Shown: piece by piece, positions 60,496-64,000 of the stretch | How positions within the stretch are numbered: the first letter of the stretch is position 1 | Layout of the letters: the number at the start of each line of letters is the position of its first letter | Source of the DNA: Micractinium sp. NFX-FRZ | Lineage: Eukaryota; Chlorophyta; Trebouxiophyceae; Chlorellales; Chlorellaceae | Assembly: GCA_029339195.1 (NCBI GenBank) | Contig: JAPTJF010000226.1 | Span: 1 to 64,000, forward strand | Direction: 5' to 3' | Length of the DNA: 64,000 nt | The notes under the pieces: generated by a model | What the model was told of the DNA's origin: nothing | The model's input: the letters and a program-made list of their open reading frames with translations, nothing else | Database searches by the model: none | Translations under genes and position numbers: made by a program

Positions 60496-61800
60496 TCAGG
60501 CGCTGGAGGCGCAGGGCACCCAGCCGGCGCCTGGGTAGAGGTCGGACGGCGTGTGCCCGGGGCAGCCCTGCGGGCGCTGGATGTAGCACCACCAGTCTGT
60601 GGCGCCCTCGTCAATGTCATGCTGGCCGCAGCCCCACACATCTGTGGACACGCCCCCGCTCACGCCGTCGGGGGTGCAGGCACAGTCGCCAGAACCAGTC
60701 TTGGCTGCATGTGCATGCGTAGGGGGGCGGTGTGGAATGTCCTGAGCGGTGACGCCGCGGTACGAAAGTATGGGGACACGGGTTCATTTGGTTGTTGTTG
60801 GTTGCATGCATGGCAACCCCTGGCGTCCCTGCTTTCTGCCGTACCATTGATGAGAGGAGCTAGCCACCGCACCTCACCCCTGAGCCCGCACACCCGCAGC
60901 GCACCTTTGTCGAGGGAGGGGTTCTCGCCGGGCCCGCAGAACACCCAGCCGGCGCCGGGCCACCTCTCGGACGCAGTGCTGGTGCCGCACTGGGAGGGTG
61001 TGGAGACGTAGCAAAAAAAGTCGGTGATCTGTGGGGGGAAAGAATGAAGAGGAGAGGCACAGCTGGAAGAGCTGGCAGGCGGGCGGGTGAACGGCGTACC
61101 CTGACGTTTCATCTCGCCCCTCAGCCGGCATATGCTGCAACAGCAGGGGTAGCGCATGTCAAGGGAACACGCTGCTGCCCATACATCTGCGTGTCACCTG
61201 CAGGGGCAGAACATGTCAAGGGAGCCAGCTGCAGCCCACACGTCTGCAGCTCACCGCAGAGTCCCTCAGATCCCACTGAGCGCAGCCCGCCCTGCCGGTC
61301 TGCACTCCGCCGCTGGCCCCGTCGGGGGTGCAGTCACAGGCGCCGCTGCCGCCCCCGCCACCCCCGCCACCGCTGGCAGCGCTTGCGCTAGCGCTGGCGC
61401 TGGCGCTGGCCTGGCTGTCTGCAGTATGCGGCGGTGGAGGTGAAGATCAGGACAGGGGCCGGGAGTGGGGCCCCCTGAAAGTCCTTCATTCAGCCCTGTG
61501 GTGGATTTTCAAACTAGCAGGCCAGCCGGGGGCAAGCAGGCGCAGTGTAGCGCGAGAAGGTGTGGCAGGCGGGCGGGTGGTGGTGGGCAGGAAGGCAGTG
61601 GCCCTGCACAAGCTGTAAGCATAGGGCCAGCACAAGCTGTAAGCATAGGGCCCTGCGCAACCTGTAGGCATTGGGCCAGCACAGGAAGCACACAGGAAGC
61701 TGTGCTCGGCAGTGGGGGACTCACCCTTGGCGCTGGCGGGCAGCAGGAGCGCCGCCAGCAGCAGCGCTGCTGCCAAGCCTTGGACGCTGCGCGTCAGCAT
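60496..61800 (-). CDS. Small secreted protein with two copies of a Cys-rich CTPDG module
   Basis: Family not recognised. Exons 61800-61725, 61418-61255, 61028-60905 and 60704-60496; phases agree exactly, 190 residues. MLTRSVQGLAAALLLAALLL ending PASA is a clear signal peptide. A linker of Ala-Ser repeats and an eight-Gly run follow. Then come two homologous modules of about 60 residues. Module 1: GACDCTPDGASGGVQTGRAG, CAQWDLRD, FFCYVSTPSQC, PGAGWVFCGPG. Module 2: GDCACTPDGVSGGVSTDVWG, CGQHDIDE, WWCYIQRPQGCPG, PGAGWVPC. Each has six cysteines in the order CxC-TPDG-x-SGGV-x-T, C-x-Q-x-D, CY, C, PGAGW-C, suggesting three disulfides. The protein ends six residues after the last Cys region. Extracellular or cell-wall role is inference from signal and cysteines. 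Module 1 spans exons 2-3 while module 2 lies in one exon. Confidence 0.75.
61153..61266 (-). repeat. 57-bp tandem duplication at exon 2 donor
   Basis: Two diverged copies begin CATGTCAAGGGA and end at a CACCTGCAG/CACCGCAG block that, on -, is a splice donor (used in the copy at 61255; donor-like in the other). Confidence 0.75.
61601..61690 (-). repeat. Tandem 22-bp repeats in intron 1
   Basis: Three to four copies of a unit containing GCACAAGCTGTAAGCATAGG with decay in the last copies, in intron 1 of the Cys-rich gene. Confidence 0.9.
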
Positions 61801-62555
61801 GGCTTGTAGCTATCACGCTGGCACCTGCAATGGGTGGGCTTTCTGCCTGCTCTCGTCCACGGGAAGTCGACTTTGCACGGCAAAAAGAATGGGGAGGAGC
61901 AGTACCATCTTCTCCCACCTGCCACCCGGGCGGGTTGGTGGTTCCCTAGGGGTCAGGCAGGGTTTCGTTTCACTCCGTGAAGTGTACCCCCTCCCCCTTG
62001 CGATTACAGGTGCAGCAGCAGGGCGGGTAGTCTCGGCAAAGGCTGGCCAGGAATGAGCAGCAAGGTGCACAAGCCAGCCGGCCAGCCAGCCTGGCCAGCT
62101 CCTGGCAGGCCTAGCACACAGGCACTGATCTATCTGCCTGTGTGCGCTGGAGGAGTTTAGGACCAGGCGACTTACGCGGGGCTAGATGCAGCAGTGCGTG
62201 CCAGAGCGCAACCAAACGTGCTTGGGACAGGCAGGGGGGGAGGGGAGGGGAGGACGTGGGAGGAAAGGGCGGGGATTTGGCAGATATGCTGGTGTATTGA
62301 AGCCCAGGGAGGGTGAAGAGAGTAGTGATCACTACTCATGAGGCCGGTGTTGGGCACCCTGTGAAGGCATATTTGATGGAACACAGCAGATGCAGAGGTG
62401 GGGGATGATTGTGTTCAAGCTGGTGGGAGTTTCTGTTGCACCCCGCTGGGTCCCCCCACCCCATGTGCACCGTCCCATGCGGGACACGTGCACAAGCGTG
62501 CCCCCGCCCACTGTTCTGCCTCCTGCTCCCGCCTCTTCTCCCTGCCCAGTCCATT

Positions 62556-62612
62556 CAGATCAGCCGCAGCAGCTGCTGCACCGTGCCCTGCTCAAATGCA
62601 GCGCACTGTCTG
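62556..62612 (-). repeat. Older decayed copy of eIF3f last-exon end
   Basis: Shares CAGATCAGC(C/G)GCAGC and GCTGCA(C/T)CGTGCCC with 63051-63090. On - it reads GTVQQLLRLI, compared with GTMQLPLI at the real C-terminus. Confidence 0.5.
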
Positions 62613-62810
62613 CTACGTCGTCCGCTCCGCCTCCGAGGGGTGTGCTGGCATGACGTGTCGGCCACGCGGGTCATGCGGCGCCCTTGAGCTGGGCCCTCTG
62701 TCCCGCACATGCAAGGCGTCATTGTTCTGGCAGCGCATGGCAATGCGGCTGCAGCGGCAAGCAACCACGGCAATACAAGCATGCCGCCGTTGTTTCCAAG
62801 CCGTGCTCCA

Positions 62811-62873
62811 ATCAATGGCAGCTGCATCATGCCCAGCGTATCGGCAAGCGCCAGGTGTGCCTAATTGAGCTTC
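62811..62873 (-). repeat. Decayed copy of eIF3f last-exon end
   Basis: Copy of 63053-63116, about 242 bp downstream of it. The + strand shares GGCAGCTGCATC, TGCCCAGC and GCAAGCGCCAGGTG/GCCAGCGCCAGGTG. On - it reads AHLALADTLGMMQLPLI versus AHLALADKLGTMQLPLI, preceded by a TAG in place of the Gln codon, so it is a pseudo-exon. Confidence 0.9.
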
Positions 62874-63049
62874 CTGGTCCCTCAGCCCCCTGCACCCCAC
62901 TCTCATGGTCTCCCCACGTTCTGGACGCCCACATCATTACACCAGCGCATCACATTGGCGCAGCAACCGCGTACAACTGCAGCAATAATCTCAGCACGCG
63001 GTCGCCGCAGCCACCAATGCCGCTGCACTGGCTTCCCTCCTCCTCCTCC

Positions 63050-63719
63050 TCAGATCAGCGGCAGCTGCATCGTGCCCAGCTTGTCTGCCAGCGCCAGGTG
63101 CGCCTGGATGAGCTTGGAGAGGAAGAGGACCAGGGTGCAGTCGTTCTGCTGGTCTGCAAGCATCTTCTCAAAGTCCTGCTTCGTGAAGTGCGGCACCGCC
63201 GCCACCGCCTCCGCCAAGTGCCGCCCAACCGTGGTGTTGCCCTTCTGCTTGCCCGCCTGCAGGCGGGACGGGCGGGCGGGATGAGCGCAGGGGTGAGGTG
63301 GGGTAGCTCGAAACGCAGGTTGCAATTGGAGCTGAGGTGGCAGGATGCACCATTCCGGCAGTTGGCAAGGCGTGCGCATGCCCAGCCAACCAAGGCAGCG
63401 CCATTGGTTGGAGCTACACATGCCGCACGTGCTGCACACTGCGCGCCACATGTGCTGCGCACGCTGCGCATGCTGCGCATGCTGTCCAGCGCGCATGCTG
63501 TCCACCGCAGCACCGCAGCACCCAAACAGCTGCCCAGCGTGGGCGGCCACTCACCACCACGGCATCCACATACTCCTGCGCTTGTTGCAAGCTGTGCTGC
63601 AGCCGCTCAAACGAGTCGCTGAGGCCCTCCATGTCCCCCGGCATCTTCTCAGCCAGCTCCGTGCTCAGCAGGTCCATGCCCACCCGCTCCGCCTCGCCCG
63701 CCCGCACCTCGCACTCCAC
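63050..63719 (-). CDS. EIF3F: eIF3 subunit F, C-terminal part (5' end beyond window)
   Basis: Two terminal exons are visible: 63719-63555 and 63256-63050, phase 0 between them, encoding the last 123 residues. They match the end of eIF3f, an MPN-domain subunit of translation initiation factor 3: AERVGMDLLSTELAEKMPGD, LSDSFERLQHSLQQAQEYVD, NTTVGRHLAEAVAAVPHFTK, DFEKMLADQQNDCTLVLFLS, KLIQAHLALADKLG. The counterpart in animals has ERIGVDLI, NTVGRFL, DDFETMLN and TYLANL at the same places. The MPN domain lies upstream, beyond 64000; 63720-64000 is most likely intron. The intron 63257-63554 contains CGCATGCTG/CAC repeats. Two decayed copies of the last exon end lie downstream. Confidence 0.85.
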
Positions 63720-64000
63720 CTGCGGGCAGGGCACAGGAAATAAAAGGCATGGCGGCGGCAGCGGCAGGAGGTCAGGGAGCGGGAGCAGTGCGGGCAGCGC
63801 TGAGCGTGCTGAGCGCAGGGAGGATGGGTGGCCGTCTGCATGCCGTGGCCACAAGCACAGCAGCTGCGCGGCAACAGCGGTACGTATGCGCGCGTCCCAT
63901 GCAGGTGGCGGGAGGCAGCACAGGGAGCAGCCTGCGGCACGCTACAGGAGCGGCAGCAGCACGAAACGCAGTAAGAGCAGCATCCAGCTGGCCAACCCAG

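Larger units (their letters stand above)
61801..63049. other. Promoter of Cys-rich gene and eIF3f downstream region
   Basis: 1.25 kb between two - strand genes. It contains the eIF3f 3' UTR with two decayed copies of the eIF3f last-exon end, and the 5' flank of the Cys-rich gene. No separate gene is supported. Confidence 0.45.

Noticed and set aside
63720..64000. Additional eIF3f exon at the window edge
   Set aside because: No segment resembles the MPN domain and the frame has no defensible donor; it is treated as intron.

Overview
The window is nuclear DNA of a green alga, most likely a Chlorella-like trebouxiophyte. The evidence is a very GC-rich, CAG/GCAGG-rich sequence, many short GT-AG introns (with some GC-AG), genes packed on both strands, and proteins typical of a photosynthetic eukaryote: lumenal TL29 and FKBP18, mitochondrial mL41 and COX10, a plant-type WNK kinase and an RWP-RK factor. 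The species assignment is inference. No mobile element, CRISPR array, rRNA or tRNA gene was found.

Layout, left to right: a + strand coiled-coil/membrane protein of unknown function (634-2935); a - strand MGQLFS protein of unknown function (4236-5820, 3' end unresolved); + DIM1 rRNA dimethyltransferase (6801-10395); - a large gene fusing a PDE12-type 2',5'-phosphodiesterase/deadenylase to a complete YrdC/Sua5 threonylcarbamoyl-AMP synthase (11043-18741); + a short IFT57-like coiled-coil protein (18992-19875); - WNK kinase (20911-27596); + mitochondrial ribosomal protein mL41 (28086-28803); - TL29/APX4 (29303-33500); + RWP-RK, Q-rich regulator (35911-37786); - DUF1254/DUF1214 secreted protein (39266-45063); - ZRANB3-type annealing helicase with C-terminal HNH nuclease (45432-54864); - FKBP18-like lumenal immunophilin (55210-57123); + COX10 heme A synthesis enzyme (57424-59837); - a small secreted protein with two copies of a Cys-rich module (60496-61800); - the 3' end of eIF3f (63050-63719), cut by the window edge. 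For every complete model I checked exon by exon that splice phases join in one reading frame; total lengths divide by three.

Most neighbours are head-to-head or tail-to-tail. PDE12-YrdC/IFT57-like and FKBP18/COX10 share upstream gaps of only about 250 and 300 bp. Functional themes are RNA and translation (DIM1, PDE12-YrdC, mL41, eIF3f), organelle proteins (TL29, FKBP18, COX10, mL41, probably PDE12-YrdC), and genome maintenance (ZRANB3).

Two observations stand out. First, the PDE12-YrdC fusion is encoded inside one exon, so it is not a gene-model artefact; it joins two tRNA-related activities and has a basic N-terminus that looks mitochondrial. Second, introns and downstream regions repeatedly hold decayed copies of the neighbouring exon end with its splice site ('exon echoes'), seen in DIM1, PDE12-YrdC, TL29, FKBP18, the Cys-rich gene and eIF3f. 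Six GC-AG introns also occur in three genes.
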